A DNA stretch of 64,000 nt from JAZKFT01 sp040386335. Lineage in GTDB: Bacteria; Bacteroidota; Bacteroidia; Chitinophagales; Chitinophagaceae. The notes under the pieces were generated by a model. It did no database searches. It was not told the DNA's origin and saw nothing but the letters and a program-made list of their open reading frames with translations. Shown here piece after piece: positions 24,502-32,743 of this stretch. The translations under genes were made by a program, and so were the position numbers. The stretch is from assembly GCA_040386335.1 (NCBI GenBank), contig JAZKFT010000034.1, positions 1 to 64,000 of the forward strand, in the 5' to 3' direction. The stretch's first letter is position 1; each line of letters starts with the position of its first letter.

Positions 24502-25743
24502 TTAAGCATCCAACTCCCCTGCTATCAGGTTAAGGCTACTCATCGTTACAATCGCATCACTGATCATGGCACCTTTTGTAAGCTCGGGGTATGCCTGGTA
24601 ATAAATAAAACAGGGCCTGCGGAAATGCAAACGGTAGGGTGTTCTTCCTCCATCGCTAATCAGGTAAAAGCCCAATTCACCATTGCCGCCTTCTACTGCC
24701 TGGTATAATTCGCCGGCTGGAATCTCCGTTTCGCCCATTACTATTTTAAAGTGGTAGATCAGTGCTTCCATTTTGGTGTACACATCAGCCTTCATGGGGA
24801 GGTAGTACTCCGGTACATCCGCATGATAAATTTCTGCATCAGCACCCTTAAAGGCCTGTACTTTTTTATAGGCCTGTTCAATAATGCTTAGGCTTTGCCA
24901 CATTTCCTGGTTACGCACCAGCCAGCGGTCGTAGTTATCCCCCGTAGTACCTATCGGAACGGTAAAATCAAAATCCTGGTAACTGCTGTAGGGGTCGCTT
25001 ACCCTAACGTCGTAATCTACACCGGCTGCCCGAAGGTTAGGACCGGTAAACCCATAATTAAGCGCTCTTTCAGCAGTGATGGCACCAGTACCCTGGCATC
25101 GGTCCATAAAAATGCGATTCCGCTCAAAGAGTGCTTCAAATTCTTTTAAAACCTTTGGATATTCTTTCAGAAACTTTTCCAGTTTTTCAAAAGCAGTATT
25201 GGTAAAGTTCCTTTCAAAACCGCCAATGCGGCCCATATTGGTGGTGAGACGGCTACCGCAAACCTCCTCATATATTTCATAAATCAGTTCCCTGTATTGC
25301 ATTACATACAGGAAGCCGGTATAAGCACCGGTATCTACCCCAACGATGGAATTACAAATAAGATGGTCGGAAATGCGCGCCAACTCCATGATGATAACTC
25401 TGAGATAGTCCACACGTTTTGGCGTTTGCACACCCAGTAGCTTCTCACAAGTAAGATGCCAGCCCATATTGTTGATGGGGCTGCTGCAGTAATTGAGCCG
25501 GTCAGTAAGCGTTGTTATCTGGTAAAGCGGACGACGTTCAGCCAATTTTTCAAAAGCCCGGTGTATATAGCCCACGGTGCTTATAGCACTAACGATTGTT
25601 TCTCCATCAAGTTCAATAATATTCTGGAACACACCATGGGTAGCCGGGTGCGTAGGCCCCAGGTTCATAGTGGTCGTTTGCTTTTGTATGCTGCCATCCG
25701 GCAGGCGAACATGGTGCGGTTCTGTAGTTATTATTTCGCTCAT
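24502..25743 (-). CDS. nuoD: NADH-quinone oxidoreductase subunit D
   Basis: NuoD lines the quinone pocket at the bottom of the peripheral arm. The 413-residue protein begins near NLGPTHPATHGVF, the quinone-binding His loop. It has the helical blocks EKLLGVQTPKRVDYLRVI, YREL-IYEIYEEVCGSRLT and GRIGGFERNF, and ends EGGNGELGFYLISDGGRTPYRLH in two halves. NuoC is a separate gene here, in contrast to the CD fusion of E. coli. The gene starts 54 bases after nuoC stops. Confidence 0.96.
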   Translation of the reverse strand: MSEIITTEPHHVRLPDGSIQKQTTTMNLGPTHPATHGVFQNIIELDGETIVSAISTVGYIHRAFEKLAERRPLYQITTLTDRLNYCSSPINNMGWHLTCEKLLGVQTPKRVDYLRVIIMELARISDHLICNSIVGVDTGAYTGFLYVMQYRELIYEIYEEVCGSRLTTNMGRIGGFERNFTNTAFEKLEKFLKEYPKVLKEFEALFERNRIFMDRCQGTGAITAERALNYGFTGPNLRAAGVDYDVRVSDPYSSYQDFDFTVPIGTTGDNYDRWLVRNQEMWQSLSIIEQAYKKVQAFKGADAEIYHADVPEYYLPMKADVYTKMEALIYHFKIVMGETEIPAGELYQAVEGGNGELGFYLISDGGRTPYRLHFRRPCFIYYQAYPELTKGAMISDAIVTMSSLNLIAGELDA

Positions 25744-25797
25744 TTTATTATGGAACAGGACTGGCCTGCTGATCTTTTCTAATTATGAAACCATGTT

Positions 25798-26316
25798 TTA
25801 ATTGTAACTCCCGCCCCTTCCAAACATTTCGTCGTCTTTGTCTACCCTTGTCTGGTCTTCAAGCGGAAACTCTTTTCGCATGGGGAAATAATCCATCTCG
25901 TCTACATTCAATATCCTGATAAGGTTGGGGTGACCAACGAAATTGACTCCAAAGAAATCGTAGGTTTCCCTTTCCATAAAGTTTGCAGTCTCGTATAATT
26001 TAGTTGCTGTATACACATCTGGCTTCTCTACAGGCACAAATATTTTCATTCGAAGCCTAACTCGCTCAGCCATATTATGCAGGTGGTATACTACTGCCAG
26101 CTCTTCTCCTTTCCTTTCCGGGTAATGCACGGCGCAAATAGCCGTCAAAAAATTGAATTTCAGTTCATTATCATCGTATAAAAACTGTAATACCTTCAGG
26201 TTTAGATCACTTGTGACGGTAAATGTAAGCAGCCCATATTGGGCCTCCCAGCCACTAAGTTGTTCTCCAAATTTTTCGGTCAACCGTGTCTGAATATGTT
26301 CGTTGGTCAAAGCCAT
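25798..26316 (-). CDS. nuoC: NADH-quinone oxidoreductase subunit C
   Basis: NuoC is a 172-residue peripheral-arm subunit (30-kDa subunit family) that holds NuoD and NuoB together. Family marks are FNFLTAICAVHYPERKGEELAV in pieces, LHNMAERVRLRMKIF, the ETYDFFGVNFVGHPNL block and the ending RKEFPLEDQ. The Asp-rich tail (TRVDKDDEMFGRGGSYN) is typical of Bacteroidota. The ATG is at 26316. ATTTATG/GATTTGTG word repeats fill part of the 105-base gap to nuoB. Confidence 0.94.
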   Translation of the reverse strand: MALTNEHIQTRLTEKFGEQLSGWEAQYGLLTFTVTSDLNLKVLQFLYDDNELKFNFLTAICAVHYPERKGEELAVVYHLHNMAERVRLRMKIFVPVEKPDVYTATKLYETANFMERETYDFFGVNFVGHPNLIRILNVDEMDYFPMRKEFPLEDQTRVDKDDEMFGRGGSYN

Positions 26317-26421
26317 TTCTTGATGTATGATTTCAGATTTGTGATTTATGATTTCTAACCCTTAGCAATGATCCGTAAGCGGGCATTTGCATATTTGCAC
26401 ATTTCCGGGTTTGCAAATTCA

Positions 26422-27000
26422 TTACTGTATCCCATATTCACCCAGCAAAGCTTTGTACTTCTCATCTCCCCGGCGCCGGACACTTTCATTTTGAACCAAA
26501 TCCTGTATCCGCATAAATCCATCTAAAATCGCTTCGGGCCTGGGAGGACAACCTGGCACATATACATCTACCGGGATTACCTGGTCTATGCCCTGTAATA
26601 CGGAATAGGTATCAAAAATACCCCCACTGCAGGCACAGGCACCTACACTTAATACCCAGCGCGGCTCGGCCATCTGAAGATATACCTGGCGCAGCACCGG
26701 CCCCATCTTTTTACTGATGGTTCCCATCACCATCAAAAGATCACATTGGCGGGGACTGAAGCCAACCCGCTCAGCACCAAACCTTGCTAGGTCGTAATGG
26801 CTGCCCATAGTCGCCATAAATTCTATACCACAGCAGGAAGTTGCAAATGGTAAGGGCCAAAGTGAATTCTTTCGAGCCAGGCCAACAACATCGCTGAGCT
26901 TGGTTACAAAAAAACCCTCCCCGCTAATGCCCTCGGGCATCTCTATCTCTTTTATTTTATTATTAAACCGGACCGGCCGGCCTGTATATATATCACTCAT
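26422..27000 (-). CDS. nuoB: NADH-quinone oxidoreductase subunit B
   Basis: NuoB binds cluster N2, the last iron-sulfur cluster, which hands electrons to quinone. The 192-residue protein contains the adjacent ligands C56 and C57 in ATSCCGIEFMA, C122 in VGACACSGGIFD and C151 in VYVPGCPPRPEA. The RQCDLLMVMGTI block is also present. The gene lies in the usual place between nuoA and nuoC. The gap to nuoA (27001-27166) holds ATTTATG/GATTTGTG words at both ends and no gene that I can see. Confidence 0.96.
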   Translation of the reverse strand: MSDIYTGRPVRFNNKIKEIEMPEGISGEGFFVTKLSDVVGLARKNSLWPLPFATSCCGIEFMATMGSHYDLARFGAERVGFSPRQCDLLMVMGTISKKMGPVLRQVYLQMAEPRWVLSVGACACSGGIFDTYSVLQGIDQVIPVDVYVPGCPPRPEAILDGFMRIQDLVQNESVRRRGDEKYKALLGEYGIQ

Positions 27001-27166
27001 AGATTTTTGTTTTATGATTTATGATTTGTGATGTTTATCAAGAAGAATGACTTTTAAGGAGTTTCAACTACCAGCCAGAACTACCATCTTTAAACAGGTA
27101 GCAAAAACAAAAGTTGTCTACAACCTGACAAATCATACATCCGAAATCACAAATCATACATCCATT

Positions 27167-27556
27167 TTAGTCTTCCCATTTTAAAGCGCCTTTCTTAATA
27201 ATGTAGTAAAAACCTACCAAAAAGAAGCCAACAAACATTAAAACCGCTCCAAATCCACTCCACCCAAGTTCCCTGAAATTAACTGCATAGGGATAGAAGA
27301 AAATCACTTCCACATCAAACAGCACAAAAAGGATAGCCACCAGGAAATATTTAACTGCCATGGGTTGGCGTGCATTGCCTACTTGTTCTATTCCGCTTTC
27401 AAAGTTTTCGAGTTTGTCAGATGTATTACGCTTGGGGCCAAGAAAATGAGACACCCCGATAATGGTGGCCACCATACCCAAAGCAAACAGTAATTGGATG
27501 CCAACAGGCAGGTATTGAGATGGTGATCCGGGGACATCTAATAAAATACGAAACAT
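27167..27556 (-). CDS. nuoA: NADH-quinone oxidoreductase subunit A
   Basis: NuoA is a three-helix membrane subunit of complex I close to the quinone site. The 129-residue protein contains LFALGMVATIIGVSHFLGPKR, the conserved loop KLENFESGIEQVGNARQP, and helices YFLVAILFVLFDVEVIFFYPYA and LMFVGFFLVGFYYIIKKG. The acidic residues of the FDVEVIF helix are typical. It is the first gene of the nuo operon, and a TAnnTTTG box stands about 24 bases upstream of the ATG at 27556. Confidence 0.95.
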   Translation of the reverse strand: MFRILLDVPGSPSQYLPVGIQLLFALGMVATIIGVSHFLGPKRNTSDKLENFESGIEQVGNARQPMAVKYFLVAILFVLFDVEVIFFYPYAVNFRELGWSGFGAVLMFVGFFLVGFYYIIKKGALKWED

Positions 27557-27579
27557 GCTGGTATAATTAGTGAAGTGCG

Positions 27580-27587
27580 CAAAAATA
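27580..27587 (-). promoter_or_regulatory. Candidate -7 box of the nuo operon
   Basis: On the minus strand this reads TATTTTTG followed by C, a full match to the Bacteroidota TAnnTTTG(C) promoter element, 23 bases before the nuoA ATG. No convincing TTG element is found 19-21 bases upstream, though TTTG occurs 12 bases upstream. The leader would be short, about 17 bases. Confidence 0.4.
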
Positions 27588-27629
27588 AGCCCGCAGCATC
27601 AAATTCCTTTTTCCACACCCTTTTTTCCT

Positions 27630-27670
27630 AAAATAAAAATCCCCTTTTGAACAATTCGTCAAAAGGGGAT
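27630..27670 (-). terminator. Rho-independent terminator after the TPR gene
   Basis: Reading the minus strand from the TPR stop at 27689, the 12-base arms ATCCCCTTTTGA (27670-27659) and TCAAAAGGGGAT (27650-27639) pair perfectly around an 8-base loop and run into TTTTATTTT (27638-27630). It separates the TPR gene from the nuoA promoter. Confidence 0.85.
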
Positions 27671-27688
27671 GAAGATAATAGAAAGAAT

Positions 27689-29443
27689 TTATAACGGTTT
27701 GGTTCCCGGCTTGGAGCCAGGAGATGTACCAGCTGTTTTTCCAGGAACAGGTGCGGGTGTATTGCCAGTTGCAGGTGAACCACCCCTTGCCTTAATTTGC
27801 TTTTCCGCAATTGGTTTTACGCCTAAGGCATATTGATTTGCCGGATCAAGAAGCAATATGGCATTTGCGGCATCTAATACTTTTTGGAAATCCTTAATTT
27901 TAGCATAGTAGGGGATCTCATAATAGTAATTGCTAATGATCGTTCTTTTATTCTTTGCAGTATCCTTCATCAAAAAATCTGTGTATGCATGTACCGCTGC
28001 TATAGCTGTGCCTTTTGAAGTATCAAAGTCAGATGCCTTTGCTGCAATGGCCCGGAACGCATACCCCTGCGGCTGATCTGCATAATTAGTGATATAGGCA
28101 GCATAGATTGAATCTGCTGTTGCAAAAGCTCCTGACCTTGGAATACTATCGGAAGTTGCATAACCCTTTGCACACTTTGTCACTGCATCGCCCCAATAAT
28201 AATATTCAGTGGCCGTTACTTTAGATTTCCATCCTGCGGCCATACCAAGCCACTTTGCTTGCCCGCAAAAATTATTCGCCTTTCCATAGGTTTCAGCTAG
28301 CAAACTAGCATACTCTATCCTTTTAGCTGCTGTTGTGTCTTTAGCAATAGCTTTCGTCATATTTGTTTCCACTTCAGCCTCGTTACCAGGGAATTTCGCA
28401 AGGATGCTAGCGTAGTTGGCATAATCCACAGCACCAATTTTCTCAGGATTTTCCTTGGCAATGTATTTAGCCATAGATGCGCGGGCATTTATAGAGTCCC
28501 CTGTACGATCATAAATAATTGCGTAGAGCTTATCGAGTTTGGGAAAGTTTTGACCTCCACATACACCTTCCATTTCTTTTGCTTTGGCAAGCGCTTCGTC
28601 TTTTTTACCTGCTCTTAGCAAATAATCAGCATAAAAGAAATCGGTTTCACAATCCTTATCTGCTAACGCTATGTATTTATCTAAATATTCTTTAGCCTTG
28701 TTTACATCTCTTTCCGCATAGTACATGTACAATGCCTGCCAGGCTGGGCCATAATTGGGGTCCAGTTGCGTAGCTTCCTCCATTAAAGGCAGAAACAATT
28801 CTTTGTTATTTTGGCTTAAAAAGATTCTGGCAATACGCAACTTAGCTTTCGCATATTTAGGGTCGCGTACCAGGGCTTCTTCGTAAGCCTTCTTTGCTTC
28901 GCCGCCAAATTCTCCCCCACGCTTCAACTGGCTGATGCCGCTTTGCACATAAATCTCAGGATCTTTTACATCCAGTTTGGCAGCTGTAGTAAGTTTTTCT
29001 ATTCCGAAAACAGGATCACCCGTTTTGCTGTCGCCATCGGCGTTTGCACGACCAACCGCTGTAAGTATTTTGGGGTCTCCACCTTTCTTATTGTTAGTGG
29101 CTGCAAGTGCTGCATCAAAATGCGCCCTTGCATCAGCATTTTTGCCTTCCATTAGTTCAACATGCCCCATTCCCACTACAATTAAAGGGTTCTGCGTGGT
29201 TGCAGCCATGGCTTTTGCATAAATTGCCCTTGCGGCCGGAACATTCCCTTCATTAAGGGCAACCTGTCCCAACCAATAATTGGCATCTACGTCAGCCGGA
29301 TTTGCCGCAACTAGTTTTTCTAAAATGGTCTTGGCTGTTTTGTACTTTTCGTAGTAAATGGCTTTAACGCCATCTGCTACACTCTGTGCACCAGCTATAA
29401 ATACCGCTACACTGCTTAACATCACAAATGCAATTCTTTTCAT
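27689..29443 (-). CDS. Secreted tetratricopeptide-repeat protein
   Basis: A 584-residue protein with a signal peptide (MKRIAFVMLSSVAVFIAGAQS). At least ten TPR-like helical hairpins follow, for example AAN-PADVDANYWLGQVALNEGN, KDPEIYVQSGISQLKRGGEF and DPKYAKAKLRIARIFLSQNN. The C-terminal 25 residues are a Pro/Gly/Thr/Lys-rich tail (TGNTPAPVPGKTAGTS). Proteins of this type usually act as periplasmic protein scaffolds. It is last in a same-strand set with TonB, a small membrane protein and a PstS-like lipoprotein, an order seen in other Bacteroidota. It has its own terminator, and a 300-base gap separates it from the PstS-like gene, so it may also have its own promoter. Confidence 0.85.
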   Translation of the reverse strand: MKRIAFVMLSSVAVFIAGAQSVADGVKAIYYEKYKTAKTILEKLVAANPADVDANYWLGQVALNEGNVPAARAIYAKAMAATTQNPLIVVGMGHVELMEGKNADARAHFDAALAATNNKKGGDPKILTAVGRANADGDSKTGDPVFGIEKLTTAAKLDVKDPEIYVQSGISQLKRGGEFGGEAKKAYEEALVRDPKYAKAKLRIARIFLSQNNKELFLPLMEEATQLDPNYGPAWQALYMYYAERDVNKAKEYLDKYIALADKDCETDFFYADYLLRAGKKDEALAKAKEMEGVCGGQNFPKLDKLYAIIYDRTGDSINARASMAKYIAKENPEKIGAVDYANYASILAKFPGNEAEVETNMTKAIAKDTTAAKRIEYASLLAETYGKANNFCGQAKWLGMAAGWKSKVTATEYYYWGDAVTKCAKGYATSDSIPRSGAFATADSIYAAYITNYADQPQGYAFRAIAAKASDFDTSKGTAIAAVHAYTDFLMKDTAKNKRTIISNYYYEIPYYAKIKDFQKVLDAANAILLLDPANQYALGVKPIAEKQIKARGGSPATGNTPAPVPGKTAGTSPGSKPGTKPL

Positions 29444-29743
29444 GTTGTTGATTAGTTACGTTTTTTTAAATGAACTTGAATGTTAGGACGTAAAAATGGG
29501 TGGGAAGATAGAGATTGTGTGCAATTTTTCAACATCTTAACTAAACGTTCGTTTTCAACGAATACTTAAAAGGGTAAAAAATTTTCTAAAAAGCCTAGAC
29601 CTTATTTAGAGGTACTTTTAAAAACCCAAAGATCTATAAACAAATGTGAAAGGTTGTATCCCTGCAACTATTGAACAATTGCCAAGTATCGGACCATATT
29701 CAATCGAAATAAGAACTTTACCAAATCAACCCGAAATTACCAG
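29444..29743. other. Non-coding gap, no feature recognised
   Basis: These 300 bases lie between the PstS-like gene (upstream in transcription) and the TPR gene. They are AT-rich. On the minus strand at about 29555-29520 there is a TTGAAAAATTG stretch followed by TATCTTCC, a weak promoter candidate for the TPR gene. I see no ORF, RNA gene or repeat that I can support. Confidence 0.4.
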
Positions 29744-30691
29744 TTACTTTTCCTCCTCGACATTCATTTTTCTTACGTCATAATTAAGCCTTGCCGGCAA
29801 AAGATATGCCCTTTTAAAAATTAGTTGTCCCTTACTGGGGCTGGTAAGAAAACTCATAAAACCACTACCCAATCCCGAACCATTCTCTTTAAGGATGTAC
29901 CACAGCGGCCTGATCATCGGGTATTTATCCAACGCTATATTGCCCATATATGGATATACATAAGGATGGTCCGGGTATTTTGTACTCATCATAGCGGCAA
30001 TTTTAACTTTTTTCGAAAAGCTGAGCTGGTTCGCATCGTCTTTATCTCCCAGCCAGCTAATGCCCACCAAACCCACACTTTGGGCATCGGATGCCACATA
30101 GTCTATTACACCTTCGCTTGTTTTTGCAGCCTGCACATTTGGTCCAATAGCTGCCCCCCGTAAAATTGAATCCAGGGCATAGCGCACCGTGCTTGTAGCA
30201 TTGAGACCATCGAGTACAACTTTGTATTTATACGGGCTCTTGCCTTCCAGCATTAATTTGATATCGTCTACACTAAAAAGGCTGTCTTTGGATTTATTGT
30301 TGAGCACCAATGCAATAGCATCATAAGCAAGTTTACCAAATTTGGGCTTTAAAGCGTATTTTTTAGTATAGTATTCGTCTTCTTTTTCGCTTAACCCGCG
30401 GGTCACGATGATCATACGGGTGCTGTCTTGATCAAGATCTTTAAAACACTGCGCTTCAGACTTATATTCTGCAATAATATGGGCCAGCGGATATTGTGAT
30501 TCAAAAACCTGTATCTGAGAATCGATTATTGGCTTAAAGGATTCGTCTACACTAATATGAATAGTGCCTTCCTTAGGGCTGTCAGTATATTTTTGGGCGC
30601 GGCTGGTATCCACATCATTGCAGCCGGCAAAAAAAACGGCAGCTGAGACCATCAGCGACAGGGTTCTTATTCTCTTTATATAAAACGGCAT
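29744..30691 (-). CDS. PstS-like phosphate-type substrate-binding lipoprotein
   Basis: A protein of 315 residues from the ATG at 30691. The lipobox FFAGC puts the acylated Cys at residue 24. The rest is a periplasmic binding fold of the PstS type: GTIHISVDESFKPIIDSQI at the start, VTRGLSEKEDEYYT, AYDAIALVLNNKSKDSLFS and GLVGISWLGD. No pstCAB genes are present. In Bacteroidota, such PstS-like lipoproteins are often found with TonB and TPR genes rather than an ABC transporter, so the ligand may not be phosphate. The frame has a TTG start three codons earlier. Confidence 0.8.
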   Translation of the reverse strand: MPFYIKRIRTLSLMVSAAVFFAGCNDVDTSRAQKYTDSPKEGTIHISVDESFKPIIDSQIQVFESQYPLAHIIAEYKSEAQCFKDLDQDSTRMIIVTRGLSEKEDEYYTKKYALKPKFGKLAYDAIALVLNNKSKDSLFSVDDIKLMLEGKSPYKYKVVLDGLNATSTVRYALDSILRGAAIGPNVQAAKTSEGVIDYVASDAQSVGLVGISWLGDKDDANQLSFSKKVKIAAMMSTKYPDHPYVYPYMGNIALDKYPMIRPLWYILKENGSGLGSGFMSFLTSPSKGQLIFKRAYLLPARLNYDVRKMNVEEEK

Positions 30692-30752
30692 AAATTTCAA
30701 TCTCAGTAAATTTGTATTTCACTACTAAATATGTTGCTTCGATCTTCAACAA

Positions 30753-31010
30753 CTATTCATCTCTACGAAAATATTGCTTTACATATCCCCGCCAAATGCG
30801 AAACCCACCGTAAAGAGTAAATATTGCCAACATGGTCCAACGCATCCATTGCTCGTCTTTTTCAAAAAAGGCTCTTCCAAAAACCTGTTTGGAAAAAAAG
30901 AAACAAAGACCCAGGCCCAAAAGCAATATCCCCATGCCGTAATCCCTGATTGACCGCATAAGGACATAGTTCTTCTCCCGCTTGCTTAATTCATCATTCA
31001 TGCTTTGCAT
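30753..31010 (-). CDS. Small membrane protein of the TonB module, unknown function
   Basis: I do not recognise this 85-residue protein. It starts MQSMNDELSKREKNYVL and has two hydrophobic segments, about residues 27-44 (MGILLLGLGLCFFFSK) and 60-76 (WTMLAIFTLYGGFRIWRG), then a basic tail. It lies 28 bases downstream of tonB and about 60 bases upstream of the PstS-like gene, all on one strand, so the three are probably co-transcribed. The position suggests an inner membrane partner of the TonB module. No motif supports a more precise role. Confidence 0.7.
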   Translation of the reverse strand: MQSMNDELSKREKNYVLMRSIRDYGMGILLLGLGLCFFFSKQVFGRAFFEKDEQWMRWTMLAIFTLYGGFRIWRGYVKQYFRRDE

Positions 31011-31038
31011 TTTTTCAGGACTGGCAAATTATGAAATT

Positions 31039-31875
31039 TTATTCTTCGGCACCTACGAAAGTCACAGGCATCACAAATCTTACAGCTACAGATTGCCCAT
31101 TTTGCACACCAGGTTTCCATCTTTTCATCCTTTTAATTGCTTTTAACACCTGGCTATTCAATCCTTGGTCGTCGCTAAATAAAATTTGCGCATCACTTAC
31201 GTTGCCTTCCTCGTCAATAATGAACATCGCTCGAACCACATATTTTACCCCAGGTTCGAGTTCGCTACTGAGATTGTTCACCATATATCGTACCAACGCT
31301 TCTTTTCCGCCGGGGAATTCGGGCAACTGGTCTACCTGGTCCATTCTTAATGGGCCGGGCGGTGTTTCAGGAACGGATGCAATAACGCCTGGTCCAGTGC
31401 CACCACCTGTCGATGGCGCATCTTGTGATACACCTGTATTGGTATTGGTTGCTTCTCCAGCTTTTGTTACATCCCCAATGGCAGACGTGTCTATTTGTGC
31501 CCTGTCCGGCATTTTGGTTTCTGGCAAAACTTCGTCGGGCACAATCAGCGGTGCGGAAGGGTTTACTGTGGCTACATTGGGCCTGGCAGCTTGTGTTTGT
31601 TTGGGCTTTTCTGGTTCCGGAGGTTTTGGCTTGGTCATTTCCACCTGCGTAAGCTGAGTGGGTTCGTCCGCATCGGCCATGACCACATTACTGGTGTTTC
31701 CGCTGGCTAACATGTATGTAAAGCCCACGAGGGCAATTAAAATAAAGGTTCCGGCGATGGCTTTCTTCATCCGTTTATCATATTGCCTGCGGAGCTCGTA
31801 CGCTCCATAAGATTTGTTTTTACCTTCAAATAGAATGTCAAGTATGTCGCTTTGAAGAATCTTTTCTGCTGTCAT
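31039..31875 (-). CDS. TonB-family energy transducer
   Basis: A 278-residue inner membrane protein. The N-terminal part has the Bacteroidota-typical cytoplasmic stretch ILFEGKNKSYGAYELRRQYD, then one membrane helix (AIAGTFILIALVGFTYML, about residues 39-57). A Pro/Lys/Thr-rich periplasmic linker follows, with KPKPPEPEKPKQTQ. The C-terminal TonB domain, about 195-278, has LPEFPGGKEALVRYM, FIIDEEGNVSDAQIL and RMKRWKPGVQNGQSV. It couples proton-motive force to outer membrane transporters. ExbB/ExbD genes are absent here. The next genes on the strand are a small membrane protein and the PstS-like lipoprotein. Confidence 0.92.
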   Translation of the reverse strand: MTAEKILQSDILDILFEGKNKSYGAYELRRQYDKRMKKAIAGTFILIALVGFTYMLASGNTSNVVMADADEPTQLTQVEMTKPKPPEPEKPKQTQAARPNVATVNPSAPLIVPDEVLPETKMPDRAQIDTSAIGDVTKAGEATNTNTGVSQDAPSTGGGTGPGVIASVPETPPGPLRMDQVDQLPEFPGGKEALVRYMVNNLSSELEPGVKYVVRAMFIIDEEGNVSDAQILFSDDQGLNSQVLKAIKRMKRWKPGVQNGQSVAVRFVMPVTFVGAEE

Positions 31876-32014
31876 GATTTTTGGGTTTTGCTTTTATAAA
31901 ATGGTCGTTGGTCAATAATGATCGAATCATTTGTCACCTCATTGCCCTTTTTGAATTTGCAAAACCGGCCGGTTTGGCTGTGAGATGCTTTTGGTTTTAG
32001 GTTTCCATAACTGG

Positions 32015-32181
32015 CAGTTGTTCAGTTGGCAATCTGCCGTATTGGATTGGGATTGGTAACTATGACGGTTAATGGATTCAAACATAGCGTAGCAACATTT
32101 GCCGCTTTGCAATGCGATAACCAAGCAGAGTCGTAGGCAAGACACTAACTGGCACCTGAATTTCTGACAACTGAACAACTG
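32015..32181. repeat. 167-base segment bounded by 14-base inverted repeats
   Basis: CAGTTGTTCAGTTG (32015-32028) and its exact reverse complement CAACTGAACAACTG (32168-32181) bound most of the tonB / phosphatase intergenic region. The interior holds more related words (TAACTGGCA, CAACTG) and no ORF of note. It could be a MITE-like insertion, or the same word-repeat expansion seen elsewhere. The palindrome AAACCGGCCGGTTT lies nearby at 31962-31975. Confidence 0.5.
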
Positions 32182-32205
32182 CTAGCTGAACTATATATTT
32201 GCCAC

Positions 32206-32676
32206 ATGAAAATCCTGATGGTATGCCTTGGAAATATTTGCCGGAGTCCGCTGGCGGAAGGTATTTTACAGGATAAAGCGTTTAAGGCAGGACTTAACTG
32301 GAGTGTTGAAAGCGCAGGAACGGAAGCGTATCACGTAGGTGAGGCGCCACACAGGCTTTCGCAAAAAGTGGCAAAAATAAATGGCATAGATATCGGGCAC
32401 CAGCGTTCCAGGAAATTTGTAAAAGAAGACATCCTCAACTTTGACAAGATTTATGTGATGGATGAAGACAATTATACGGAGGTTAAACGCATCAGTAAGG
32501 AGTTTTGGAACGAAAAAAAAGTGGACATGCTGTTGAACGAACTGTACGCGGATAAAGGCAAATGTATACCCGACCCATGGTTTGGAAACGAAGATGGCTA
32601 CCATGCAGTTTTTGAAATGATAAATAGAGCTTGTGAGGAAATCATTTTGAAATATGGACATAGGAAAAATGCATAG
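32206..32676 (+). CDS. Low-molecular-weight protein-tyrosine phosphatase
   Basis: A 156-residue protein beginning MKILMVCLGNICRSPLAEG, the LMW-PTP P-loop: nucleophile C7 with C-x5-R (R13). The general acid is in the DPW motif, D123-P124, at the usual distance. A family SAGTEAYHVGEAPHRL block follows. It removes phosphate from tyrosine residues, or arginine in some family members. No tyrosine kinase gene is adjacent. It is the first gene of a rightward pair with hisS, 68 bases apart. A TATATTTG box stands just 4 bases before the ATG. Confidence 0.93.
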   Translation: MKILMVCLGNICRSPLAEGILQDKAFKAGLNWSVESAGTEAYHVGEAPHRLSQKVAKINGIDIGHQRSRKFVKEDILNFDKIYVMDEDNYTEVKRISKEFWNEKKVDMLLNELYADKGKCIPDPWFGNEDGYHAVFEMINRACEEIILKYGHRKNA

Positions 32677-32743
32677 TGCAAGCGCTCCATTATCAATAAA
32701 ATTACCGGAAATAAAAGTGTTGGTCAATGACCAGTTAAATTAT

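Noticed and set aside
31939..32178. Minus-strand 79-codon frame upstream of tonB
   Set aside because: It covers the segment with inverted ends and repeated words, and has no protein-like composition.
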